Shown: in pieces, positions 27,356-35,832 of the stretch
Position numbering within the stretch: position 1 is the first letter of the stretch
Layout: each line of letters opens with the position of its first letter
NCBI GenBank assembly: GCA_963769435.1
Contig: CAVYLN010000001.1
Coordinates: forward strand, 930,001 to 994,000
DNA from: JADKAV01 sp963769435
Lineage (GTDB): Bacteria > Actinomycetota > Actinomycetes > S36-B12 > UBA10799
DNA length: 64,000 bases
Direction of reading: 5' to 3'
The notes under the pieces: model-generated
The model's input: only the letters and a program-made list of their open reading frames with translations
What the model was told of the DNA's origin: nothing
Databases searched by the model: none
Program-made: the position numbers and the translations under genes

Positions 27356-28290
27356 GGCGGGTGGTGGTTGTCGGGGCCGGTGTGAGTGGCCTGGTCGCAG
27401 CCCGCGAACTCCGGGATGCCGGCGCCGAGGTCGCTGTCATCGACAAGGGCAACTCCCCTGGTGGCCGCCTGGCGACTCGTCGCATCGGCACGGCAACCTT
27501 CGATCACGGGGCCCAGTTCTTCACGGTGCGGACGCCGGCCTTCCAATATCGCGTCGATGACTGGATCGAGCGAGGACTGGTGAGGGTGTGGTCGCACGGG
27601 TTCGGCTCCAAGGACGCGCATCCTCGCTTCGTGGCTGCAAGAGGGATGAATTCACTCGCGAAGGACCTGGCGGTGGGCCTCGATCTGGCGTGTTCGACAA
27701 GGGTCGCTGCCGTGCGCCCGTCGGGGTCTCGGTGGGACGTCGTCATCGATGACGGCGCGGTCCACGTCGCCGACCAGGTTGTCGTGACCACACCGCTGCC
27801 ACAGGCGAGCGAGCTGCTCGCCGACGCAGGGATCAACCTCGACGACCGGCTGAGGCGCGCCGAGTACAACCGCACGATCGCCCTGCTGGCCACGCTGGAC
27901 CGACCGCCGCAGATCGACTGGCCCGGCGGTGTCCAGAGACCGAACGATGCCGTCGGCTTCGTCGCCGACAATGTCGCCAAGGGGGTCAGCGCCACTCCCG
28001 CGCTCACTCTTCATGCGTCGGCCGCGTGGAGCCAGAGCCACTGGGAGCGCGACACCAACGAGCTGTTGGCCGCGTTGGTCGACCTTGCGGGCCCGTGGCT
28101 CGGCGACGCGGAGATCGGCGAGGCGCAGGTGAAGAAGTGGCGCTTCGCCACGCCGCGCATATCGTGGCCCGACAGGTGTTGGGTGTCGGCCGACGGTGGC
28201 ATCGCGCTCGCCGGCGATGCCTTCGACGGACCGCGCGTCGAGGCAGCCCACAACTCGGGGCTCGCGGCCGCCGGCACATTGCTCAAGTAG
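27352..28290 (+). CDS. FAD-dependent amine oxidase-like NAD(P)/FAD oxidoreductase
   Basis: About 312 residues. The N-terminal dinucleotide fold is VVVVGAGVSGLVAARELRDA followed by IDKGNSPGGRLATRRIGTA, close to the renalase-like family (GGRxATR). Then come FDHGAQFFTVRTPAF and the C-terminal FAD block GGIALAGDAFDGPRVEAAHN (about residue 280). Substrate unknown. The start is TTG 27352 (overlapping the upstream stop) or GTG 27361; neither has a clear ribosome site. The gene is convergent with fadB across a hairpin. Confidence 0.83.
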   Translation: MRRVVVVGAGVSGLVAARELRDAGAEVAVIDKGNSPGGRLATRRIGTATFDHGAQFFTVRTPAFQYRVDDWIERGLVRVWSHGFGSKDAHPRFVAARGMNSLAKDLAVGLDLACSTRVAAVRPSGSRWDVVIDDGAVHVADQVVVTTPLPQASELLADAGINLDDRLRRAEYNRTIALLATLDRPPQIDWPGGVQRPNDAVGFVADNVAKGVSATPALTLHASAAWSQSHWERDTNELLAALVDLAGPWLGDAEIGEAQVKKWRFATPRISWPDRCWVSADGGIALAGDAFDGPRVEAAHNSGLAAAGTLLK

Positions 28291-28310
28291 CTCGGCACGG
28301 CCGCTCTCAC

Positions 28311-28352
28311 CTTCTGGTGAGGAAGTGGCACGTGAGGTGTCACTTCCTCACC
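28311..28352. terminator. hairpin between convergent genes, copy 2 of the 42-nt repeat
   Basis: GGTGAGGAAGTG (28316-28327) pairs perfectly with 28341-28352 around loop GCACGTGAGGTGT. The 42 bases match 26342-26383 at 39 positions; the T-to-G and A-to-C differences fall on paired positions and preserve the stem. It lies between the convergent oxidoreductase and fadB genes and could terminate both. No U-tract. Confidence 0.65.
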
Positions 28353-28361
28353 GAAAGGCCG

Positions 28362-30521
28362 CTACAGGTACTGCTCGCCGCTCTGCGCCCGGGTCACCAG
28401 CGAGGCGGGAACAGCGAAGCGCTCACCGTACTTCTCAGCGAACTCCTGCGCCCGGGCCACGAACTCGGCCAATCCGTAGCCGTTGATGTACTGCAGTACA
28501 CCTCCGGTCCACGGCGGGAAACCGATGCCGAAGATGGAGCCGATGTTCGCATCCGGGACGCTGCGGAGCACCCCCTCGTCGAGGCATCGCACGGAGTCGA
28601 GCGCCTCCACGAAGAGCATCCGCTCCTGCAGTTCGTGCAGGTCGATCGTCAACGGATCGAGGTCCTGGCCCCACGTCTGCGCGAGTCCGGGCCACAGTCC
28701 GGTCCGCTTGCCGTCGGCGTAGTCGTAGAACCCCGCGCCCGCGGCCCTGCCCCCGCGGTCGAACTCGACGACCATCTTGTCGATCACCGGATAGGACGGG
28801 TGCTCCGGGAAGTCCCAGCCCTCGGCCTCAGCGGCTTCCCGCGACGCCTCCCGGATCCGGCGGCCCAGCGTCAGGCTCACCTCGTCGAACAGGGCCAGCG
28901 GTCCGGTCGGGTACCCGGCCTGCAGCGCGGCCTGCTCGATGCTCGCCGCGGGAATCCCCTCGGCCAGCATCGCCGCCGCCTCGCCCATGAACGTCCCGAT
29001 GACCCGGCTGGTGAAGAAACCCCGGCTGTCATTGACCACGATCGGGGTCTTCTTGATCTGAAGGGCGACATCGACCGCCTTGGCGATCGCCGCGTCCGAG
29101 GTCTGCTCCCCGACCACGATCTCCAGCAGCGGCATCTTGTCCACCGGCGAGAAGAAGTGCATGCCGATGAAGTCGGCGGGTCGCGAGATCCCCTCGGAAA
29201 GGCCGGTGATCGGCAGCGTCGATGTGTTCGACGCCAGCAGCGAGCCCTCGGCCATGAACGGCTCGATCTCCGCGTACACCTTGTGCTTCAGCGACGGGTC
29301 CTCGAACACCGCCTCGATCAGCAGATCGGCGCCCTTGGCGTCGGCGGCGTTGTCGGTGGGGAGGATCCGGCCCAGCACCTCGTCGGCGGCCTCGCGAGTC
29401 ATCTTGCCCCGGCTCACGGCCTTGTCCAGCAATTTCTCGCTGTACGCCTTGCCCTTGATCGCCGACTCCAGGGAGACGTCCTTGAGCACGACCTCCATGC
29501 CCGAACGCGCGGACACGTAGGCGATTCCCGCGCCCATCATCCCGGCGCCGAGCACGACCAGCTTCTTGGCCGTGTACTTCTCGTACCCCTCCGGACGGCT
29601 GCCGCCCTTCATGATCGACTGCAGGTCGAAGAAGAAGGCCTTGGTCATGTTCTTGCTGACCTGGCCGGTGGCGAGTTTGACGAAGTACTGGGTCTCGATC
29701 AGCAGCGCGTTGTCGATGTCCACCTGGGACCCTTCGACGGCCGCCGCCATGATGTACTCCGGCCCAGGCATGGGCGCACCCTTGAGCTGCTTGCGCAGGT
29801 TCGCCGGGAACGCCGGCAGCATCGCGGCGAACTTCGGGTTCGACGGGGTGCCGCCGGGGATCTTGTACCCCTTGACGTCCCAGGGCTGGGCGGCGTCCGG
29901 GTTGGCCTTGATCCAGGCCTTCGCCGCCGGGAGCAGCTCCGCGGGGTCGCTGACGAGTTCGTCGACGAGTCCCACCTCGAGCGCGGCCGCCGGCTTGCGG
30001 CGCTGGCCCTGCAGGAGGACCTCCATGAGCGCCTTCTGCAGCCCGAACATCCGCACGGTGCGAGCCACACCGCCACCACCGGGTAGCAGCCCCAGGCTCA
30101 CCTCCGGCAGACCGATCTCACTGCCCTTGACGTCCAGGGCGATCCGGTGGTGGCAGGACAGGGCGATCTCCAGTCCGCCGCCGAGCGCCGCTCCGTTGAT
30201 CGCGGCGACCACGGGCTTGCCCATGGTCTCCAGCTGGCGGGTCAGCGCCTTGAAGTGCTGCAACTGCTCGGTGAGCGCTTGCGCATCGGCGGGTGTGGCC
30301 TGACTCAGCAGCGTCAGGTCACCACCGGCGAAGAAGGTCTTCTTCCCGCTGGTGATCACGACACCCGCGATGCCGTCCTTCTCCGCGAGCAGTCGTTCCA
30401 CCGTCTGCTCGAAACTGCTCTGGAACGTCGCGTTCATCGTGTTGGCGCCCTGATCCGGGTCGTCCATCGTCAAGGTGACGATGCCGTCGGCGTCTGCGTC
30501 CCAAGCGATCATGTTCGTCAT
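28362..30521 (-). CDS. fadB: fatty acid oxidation complex alpha subunit (enoyl-CoA hydratase / 3-hydroxyacyl-CoA dehydrogenase)
   Basis: A 719-residue two-domain enzyme. Residues 1 to about 200 are a crotonase domain (GANTMNATFQSSFEQTVERL, FFAGGDLTLL, AAINGAALGGGLEIALSCHH). A NAD-binding dehydrogenase domain starts near 330 with LVVLGAGMMGAGIAYVSARS and continues with IGMHFFSPVDKMPLLEIVVG and the catalytic His region. Together they hydrate enoyl-CoA and oxidise 3-hydroxyacyl-CoA. GAGG precedes the ATG, which is 4 bases after the fadA stop. Confidence 0.93.
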   Translation of the reverse strand: MTNMIAWDADADGIVTLTMDDPDQGANTMNATFQSSFEQTVERLLAEKDGIAGVVITSGKKTFFAGGDLTLLSQATPADAQALTEQLQHFKALTRQLETMGKPVVAAINGAALGGGLEIALSCHHRIALDVKGSEIGLPEVSLGLLPGGGGVARTVRMFGLQKALMEVLLQGQRRKPAAALEVGLVDELVSDPAELLPAAKAWIKANPDAAQPWDVKGYKIPGGTPSNPKFAAMLPAFPANLRKQLKGAPMPGPEYIMAAAVEGSQVDIDNALLIETQYFVKLATGQVSKNMTKAFFFDLQSIMKGGSRPEGYEKYTAKKLVVLGAGMMGAGIAYVSARSGMEVVLKDVSLESAIKGKAYSEKLLDKAVSRGKMTREAADEVLGRILPTDNAADAKGADLLIEAVFEDPSLKHKVYAEIEPFMAEGSLLASNTSTLPITGLSEGISRPADFIGMHFFSPVDKMPLLEIVVGEQTSDAAIAKAVDVALQIKKTPIVVNDSRGFFTSRVIGTFMGEAAAMLAEGIPAASIEQAALQAGYPTGPLALFDEVSLTLGRRIREASREAAEAEGWDFPEHPSYPVIDKMVVEFDRGGRAAGAGFYDYADGKRTGLWPGLAQTWGQDLDPLTIDLHELQERMLFVEALDSVRCLDEGVLRSVPDANIGSIFGIGFPPWTGGVLQYINGYGLAEFVARAQEFAEKYGERFAVPASLVTRAQSGEQYL

Positions 30522-30525
30522 ATCC

Positions 30526-31740
30526 TCAGACCCTCTCGACGATCGTGGCCACACCCATGCCGCCCCCGATGCACAACGTGACCAAGCCGTAGCGGCCCCC
30601 GGAGCGCTCCAGCTCGTCGACGACCGTGCCGAGGATCATGGCACCGGTGGCTCCGAGCGGGTGTCCCATGGAGATCGCACCACCGTTGATGTTGACCTTC
30701 TCCATGGGCAGGTCGAAGTCCTTCACCCACTTCAGAACGACAGCGGCGAAGGCCTCGTTGAGCTCCCAGACGTCGATGTCGTCGACGGTCAGTCCCGCAG
30801 TATCAAGCGCCTTGCGGGTGGCCGGCGTGGGACCGGTCAGCATGATCGTGGGATCGGCGCCGGAAACCGCGGTGGCGACGATACGCGCGCGGGGAGCCAT
30901 CCCGAAGTCCTTGCCGACCTGCTCGTTCCCGACGACGACGAGCGCCGCACCGTCGACGATGCCCGACGAGTTGCCGGGAGTGTGTACGTGGTTGATCGAC
31001 TCGACCCAGTGGAACTTCTGCAGTGCCACCGCGTCGAATCCGCCCATCTCGCCGATTCCCGCGAACGAGGGTTTGAGTCTGGCGAGCGTCTCCATGGTGG
31101 TGTCCGGACGCATGTGCTCGTCGTGGTCCAGCAGTGTCACCCCGTTGCGGTCCTTGACAGGCACCACCGATTTGGCGAAGTGCCCGGAACCCCAAGCCGC
31201 GGCGGTCCGCTGCTGGGACTGCAGCGCGTACGCATCGACATCCTCACGGGTGAAACCCTCCGTGGTCGCGATCAGGTCGGCGCTGATGCCCTGCGGAACG
31301 AAGTAGGTGTCGTAGGCGGTCTCGGGGTCCATCGCCCACGCGCCGCCGTCCGAACCCATGGGCACCCTGCTCATGGACTCGACCCCGCCGGCGATGATCA
31401 ACTGGTCCCAGCCCGAACGCACTTTCTGTGCCGCGATGTTGACGGCCTCGAGCGCCGAGGCGCAGAAGCGGTTGATCTGGGTACCGGCGACGGTGTCCGG
31501 CAACCCGGCGAAGATCGCGGCGGTCTTGGCGATATCAGCACCCTGGTCCCCGACGGGCGACACACAGCCGAGCACCACGTCGTCGATGGCGTTGGTGTCC
31601 ATGTCCGGATGACGGGTACGCAGTTCATCGATCAGTCCGGTCACCAGGGTGACCGGCTTGACCCCATGCAGGGATCCGTTCGCCTTACCGCGGCCGCGGG
31701 GGGTTCGGATCGCGTCATAGATGTACGCTTCGGTGGCCAT
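30526..31740 (-). CDS. fadA: acetyl-CoA C-acyltransferase (3-ketoacyl-CoA thiolase)
   Basis: A 404-residue thiolase completing beta-oxidation. The nucleophile Cys sits in INRFCASALEAVNIAAQKV (about residue 93), His in NGGAISMGHPLGATGA and the second catalytic Cys in TLCIGGGMGVATIVERV at the C-terminus. NEAFAAVVLKW is also typical. It is followed by fadB with a 4-base gap, forming the usual operon. Confidence 0.95.
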   Translation of the reverse strand: MATEAYIYDAIRTPRGRGKANGSLHGVKPVTLVTGLIDELRTRHPDMDTNAIDDVVLGCVSPVGDQGADIAKTAAIFAGLPDTVAGTQINRFCASALEAVNIAAQKVRSGWDQLIIAGGVESMSRVPMGSDGGAWAMDPETAYDTYFVPQGISADLIATTEGFTREDVDAYALQSQQRTAAAWGSGHFAKSVVPVKDRNGVTLLDHDEHMRPDTTMETLARLKPSFAGIGEMGGFDAVALQKFHWVESINHVHTPGNSSGIVDGAALVVVGNEQVGKDFGMAPRARIVATAVSGADPTIMLTGPTPATRKALDTAGLTVDDIDVWELNEAFAAVVLKWVKDFDLPMEKVNINGGAISMGHPLGATGAMILGTVVDELERSGGRYGLVTLCIGGGMGVATIVERV

Positions 31741-31770
31741 GGCCCTCCTTCATCAGGCTTTGGCCACAGA

Positions 31771-32975
31771 CTAGGCCGGGGTGGGCTCACCGGCATCAGC
31801 CGGTTGCGGTTCCGGCGCCTCACGACGTCCGATCGCGGTGGCGATCTGCGGGAACAGCATGACCGTGAGGACGCCGGCACCCACGAGGGTCGCGGAGTCG
31901 GCTGCGGTCATGACACCGGCTTCGACCCCCACCTGGGACAGGGCCACCAACAGCGGCAGCGCGGTCGCAGAGTAGAAGACCATCTGCCAGCGCTGGTTGT
32001 TGGTCAGGACTTGCCGATACAGGTAGAGGGCAGGAAGCTCCACGCACCAGAAGCAGCAGCGCTGCGAACATCACGGGCTTCCAGGGGGCCGCCAGGATCG
32101 AGTCGATGTCCAGGGTCATACCCGAGTTGATGAAGAACACCGGCACGAACAGTCCCCAACTGAGAGCCTCGAGTTTGCGTTCCAGGGCCCTCGTGTTGCC
32201 GGGTGCCCACCGCCTGAGTACCACGCCGGCCAGGAATCCCCCCAGCACGATGTCCAGTCCGAAGTCCTCGGCGAGGAACAGCAGGAACGCGAGCAGGATC
32301 ACAGTCCACCGCAGCGTGATCTGACCGGTGGCGTGCTCCTGCAGGCCCAGTCGTGCCGAGAGGCCCCGGCGCCGGGCCCGTCGCAGGACCCTCAGGACGA
32401 GGTACACCGCGATCGCCATCCCGAACAGCGCGATGATGCCGCCGATCGCCCCGGTCGAACTGAGCAGCAGGGCCATCGCGACGATCGGGAAGAATTCCCC
32501 GACAGCGCCCGCGGCGAACACGAAGGGTCCCAACGCAGTGCCCAAGGGTTCCGTTGTCCCGCAGGATCGGCAGGAGGGTTCCGAGGGCGGTCGTCGTCAA
32601 GGCGATCATCACCTCGATGTCGCCGTCGATGGTCTCGAAGCGCTGAGCCAGTAGCACCAGAGCCGTCGCGAGCAGCGCTGTGATGAACCAGGCCCGGATC
32701 GCGATCTTCCCGGGTATCTGCCGGAACAGCGCGATCTCGAGTTCGTAGCCGGCCAGAAGGAACAGGAACCCCAGACCGAGTTGCGAGAGGACCTCGATCT
32801 GGTCCGGATCGGCGAAGTCGAGGACCTCGGGACCGATCAGAATGCCGCCGAGGAGCAGGAAGACGACCTGTGGGATCGACGGTCCGGGCAGCACCGCTGT
32901 GAGGATCGGGGCGACACCTGCGATCACAGCGACCGCGAACAGGGACTCGAGCAGGGACGGCATGCTGCCCAGCAT
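31771..32975 (-). CDS. CPA2/Kef-type cation/proton antiporter, two frameshifts
   Basis: About 400 codons when bridged. N-terminal helices include PSIPQVVFLLLGGILIGPEV, LGLGFLFLLAGYELEI and TTTALGTLLPILRDNGT. One base near 32547 shifts the frame to LGTALGPFVFAAGAVGEFFP through GLDIVLGGFLAGVVLRRW and FVPVFFINSGMTLD; a second near 32040 shifts to ELPALYLYRQVLTNNQRW and the last helices. The order matches Na+/H+ exchanger (CPA2) proteins. No C-terminal RCK/TrkA domain; the protein stops after EPQPADAGEPTPA. Ion specificity unknown. Confidence 0.85.
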
Positions 32976-33038
32976 GTAGCACGAACGGCGGTTTGCCCCG
33001 GTTCCCGCACCGGTGGCGCGACCGGGGACCGCAGCGCG

Positions 33039-33072
33039 GGCGCACCCTGGGCGGTACCGCCCAGGGTGCGCC
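33039..33072. terminator. 34-bp perfect palindrome, likely terminator
   Basis: The dyad is centred between 33055 and 33056 with GGTACC in the middle; each arm contains GCGCACCCTGGGCGG or its complement. With a 4-base turn it forms a roughly 15-bp GC-rich hairpin. It begins 7 bases past the stop of the lipoprotein gene at 33079-33486. No U-tract follows. A protein-binding dyad is the alternative. Confidence 0.6.
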
Positions 33073-33078
33073 TACGAA

Positions 33079-33486
33079 CTAGCCGGCAAGAGCCTCTTGC
33101 AGTTTCGTGGTGCACTCCTGGACCCGGGTCGCCTTCGACGGGTCTTCGGTGAGTTCCGCAGCCAGTTGCGAAGCGGTGTCCTGCAGTTCCTGCGCCTTGG
33201 TCTGCAGTTCGGAGGCGTTGACCGACGTCGGGTCGTCGATGAGTTTCTTCGCCTCGGCGGCGTACTCGTCCACCTTCTTGCAGTACTCCTCGACCGCGGA
33301 ACCGGCCGTCATGGCGTCGTCAGTGGCCTCCATGCTGGCGTCCTCGGTGGGCTCCATGGCATCGGTTGGCTCTGCTTGCGTGGCGGCTGGCGCCGTCTCG
33401 GCGGTGGTGCTGTCGCCACCACCACACGCTGCGAGCCCGCCGAACAGTAGGGGCACCACCACAACGATCCCAAGTAGTTTCTTCAT
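33079..33486 (-). CDS. small lipoprotein with helical C-terminal domain
   Basis: A 135-residue lipoprotein. MKKLLGIVVVVPLLFGGLAACG gives a signal peptide with lipobox LAAC. A low-complexity linker rich in Thr, Ala, Glu and Met follows (EPTDAMEPTEDASMEATDDA), then a helical region with two Cys (EEYCKKVDEY and VQECTTKLQEAL) that could form a disulfide. Function unknown. The ATG at 33486 is chosen because the signal starts there and GGGAGG is upstream. Confidence 0.8.
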   Translation of the reverse strand: MKKLLGIVVVVPLLFGGLAACGGGDSTTAETAPAATQAEPTDAMEPTEDASMEATDDAMTAGSAVEEYCKKVDEYAAEAKKLIDDPTSVNASELQTKAQELQDTASQLAAELTEDPSKATRVQECTTKLQEALAG

Positions 33487-33600
33487 TTCCTGCCTCCCAG
33501 CCTCGGAGCGGCCGACTTTACCGGAGGAAGGGGCCTCACCCAAGCCGCCGAACGGCCAGTCTCGGATGACTTCCGTTCCACCTGTCAAGAGCCCCCGGAC

Positions 33601-34311
33601 CTATCGCGGACGCCGGTCCTCGGTCCACTGGCGACCGTCCCACCAGCGCAGTTGGCCCGGGTCCTCCGGGTCTGGGTACCAGGAGCCGACCGCGGTCGGC
33701 CCACCAGCCTGCGCTCCGGTGGCCGGAGCATGTCCCGCGGCCGGGGCCATGCCGTAGTAGTCCATGGCCCCGCCCTGGACGGGTTTGGGCCGGCCGAGCA
33801 CCGCTGCGACGATCAGCCACACCACACCCGCGATCGAGAGCACCACACCGGTGATGGCCAGTCCCGTCCAGCCGAAGACACCGCTGAGCGTGTCGGTGAG
33901 GGAGGGGCCGAGGACCAGACTTGCGTTGCCGCTGGGGGTGTCGACGGTGTAGGTGCCGGGCGTGTCCACCTCGAACGAGACCACCCCCACGTACGTCGTC
34001 GAGCCCAGTGTCACGGTGGTCCGGGAGGCCCCGCACGAGATGCAGGTGGTCCGCACCGCCCCGCCCGGACCGGTGACCGCGATGCTGTCCTGGTCGATGG
34101 TGACCCGGGCCGTCTGCTCCGGCAACAGGCCGGCATTCTCGTAGACCACGTACTTCCCGGGATCCAGCACCTGCGACGTCGAGCCGGGGGCCGTCCAGGG
34201 TTCGCCGATCGTCTGCAGCGACGACGCGACACCCCCGACGGCATTGGCGACACCCACCGCGAACATCACGACACCCACCAGGATCAGGCCGATCGGAAGC
34301 ACCTTGCGCAT
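33601..34311 (-). CDS. membrane protein with C-terminal DUF2510 domain
   Basis: A 236-residue protein. An N-terminal helix (MRKVLPIGLILVGVVMFAVG) is followed by about 130 extracytoplasmic residues containing a Cys-x2-Cys (TTCISCGAS) and DTPGTYTVDTPSGNASLVLG, a second helix (GLAITGVVLSIAGVVWLIVA), and DUF2510 at the end (WYPDPEDPGQLRWWDGRQWT). DUF2510 is a short actinobacterial module of unknown function on membrane proteins. Divergent from the lyase gene. Confidence 0.85.
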   Translation of the reverse strand: MRKVLPIGLILVGVVMFAVGVANAVGGVASSLQTIGEPWTAPGSTSQVLDPGKYVVYENAGLLPEQTARVTIDQDSIAVTGPGGAVRTTCISCGASRTTVTLGSTTYVGVVSFEVDTPGTYTVDTPSGNASLVLGPSLTDTLSGVFGWTGLAITGVVLSIAGVVWLIVAAVLGRPKPVQGGAMDYYGMAPAAGHAPATGAQAGGPTAVGSWYPDPEDPGQLRWWDGRQWTEDRRPR

Positions 34312-34426
34312 GTACCAACCCTGCCATGGGCGGCGGACGTTTGGCCGGACTCGAGCACGGCAACGATCTCCGGCAAGGACTCTCACGAGGGCGGCCATCA
34401 CCCTCCCGCAACCTCGGATACCGGCG

Positions 34427-34432
34427 TAGGCT
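34427..34432 (+). promoter_or_regulatory. candidate -10 for a leaderless lyase transcript
   Basis: TAGGCT placed so that transcription would start near 34439, after the ATG at 34435 but at the GTG at 34441. It supports the GTG as the true start of the lyase gene. Confidence 0.4.
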
Positions 34433-34440
34433 CGATGCCT

Positions 34441-35832
34441 GTGAGCGATTTCGACGACTTCATCGACGGCTTCTACCCGTACCGCAAGCAGACCACCAAC
34501 TACCGGCGCATCCCGGACGAGGCGCGCGACCGCGCGGAGGTCCTGGCGGAGATCACTTCGATGGCCCGGCGGGAGGACGCGACCGGCGACGAGGGCAAGG
34601 TGTCCGGAAGCCTCTACAGCGGCGACCACGAGCACTACGCCTACCTCGGGGACGTGTTCTCGGAGTTCTCGCACGCGAACGTGCTGCAGCGGGACATGTA
34701 CCCGTCGGCGACCAAGTTCGAGGGCGAGATCATCGCGATGGTGCTGGACCTGCTCAACGGCGATGCCAACGCCTGCGGGGTGGTCACCAGCGGCGGCTCC
34801 GAGAGCCTGATCACGGCGCTGTACACCTACCGCGAGGTGGCCCGGGAGGCAGGTGTGACGAAACCCAACGTCGTCATGCCGGTCACCGCGCACGTCGCGC
34901 TCGACAAGGGCGCGTACTGGATGGACATCGAGGTGCGCCACGCCCCGCTGACCGACGAGTACACCGCGGACGTGGCCGCCATGGCCGATCTGATCGATGA
35001 TCAGACGATCGCCCTTGTCGGATCGGCCGGCGACTACGGGCACGGCCTGATCGACCCGATCGAAGAGATCGCGGCATTGGCCGCCGAGCGGGGGATCGGC
35101 ATGCACGTCGACGGTTGTCTGGGTGGGCTGCTGTGGCCTTGGGCCGAAGCCCTGGGCTACGACATTCCGCTGTGGGACTTCCGGGTGCCCGGCGTGACGT
35201 CGATCTCGGCCGACACCCACAAGTACGGCTACGCGCTGAAGGGCACGTCCACGTTGCTGTACCGCAGCAAGGACCTGCGCAGGCACCAGTACTTCACCTA
35301 CCCGGATTGGCCCGGCGGCCTGTACCTGTCCCCCGGTCTCGCCGGCTCGCGCTCGGGCGGGCTGATCGCGGCGACGTGGGCGGCGATGGTCACGACCGGT
35401 CGCCAGGGGTACCTCGACGCCGCTCGCGGAATCCTCGAGACCGCGAGCACGATCCGGGAGGGCATCGAGGACATCGACGGGCTGCAGGTGATCGGCGATC
35501 CGAAGTTCCTGATCGCGTTCATGGCCGACCGCGACGACATCGACATCTACCTGGTCAACGACGCGCTGAAGAAGGCCGGGTGGCGGATGAACGCGCTGCA
35601 GTTGCCGGCCGCACTGCACTTCTGCGTCACGCGGCCGAACACCAAACCCGGCGTGGCGGAGGCGTTCCTGGCGGACTTGCGCGCGGCCGTCGAGTACGCG
35701 CAGGCCAACGTCGGCACACCTGCTGCCAGCGGGGCGATGTACGGCTTCGGTCACACCCCACAGGGCAACGAGACCATCAACGCATTGATGTCGGGCGTGC
35801 TCGACGCTATGCACGAGGTGGCTCCGGAGTGA
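34441..35832 (+). CDS. PLP-dependent lyase/decarboxylase, sphingosine-1-phosphate lyase-like
   Basis: About 463 residues, fold type I PLP enzyme of the group II decarboxylase superfamily. The PLP lysine motif SADTHKYGYALKGTS (about residue 265) follows the sphingosine-1-phosphate lyase pattern (DTHKYGxAxKG) more than the glutamate decarboxylase pattern (SGHKYG). Other marks: GVVTSGGSESLITALYTYRE, HVDGCLGGLLWPWAE, GSRSGGLIAATWAAM. No N-terminal membrane anchor, as in bacterial members. It ends in a GTGA overlap with an FGGY kinase, implying linked function. Substrate unknown. Confidence 0.82.
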   Translation: MSDFDDFIDGFYPYRKQTTNYRRIPDEARDRAEVLAEITSMARREDATGDEGKVSGSLYSGDHEHYAYLGDVFSEFSHANVLQRDMYPSATKFEGEIIAMVLDLLNGDANACGVVTSGGSESLITALYTYREVAREAGVTKPNVVMPVTAHVALDKGAYWMDIEVRHAPLTDEYTADVAAMADLIDDQTIALVGSAGDYGHGLIDPIEEIAALAAERGIGMHVDGCLGGLLWPWAEALGYDIPLWDFRVPGVTSISADTHKYGYALKGTSTLLYRSKDLRRHQYFTYPDWPGGLYLSPGLAGSRSGGLIAATWAAMVTTGRQGYLDAARGILETASTIREGIEDIDGLQVIGDPKFLIAFMADRDDIDIYLVNDALKKAGWRMNALQLPAALHFCVTRPNTKPGVAEAFLADLRAAVEYAQANVGTPAASGAMYGFGHTPQGNETINALMSGVLDAMHEVAPE

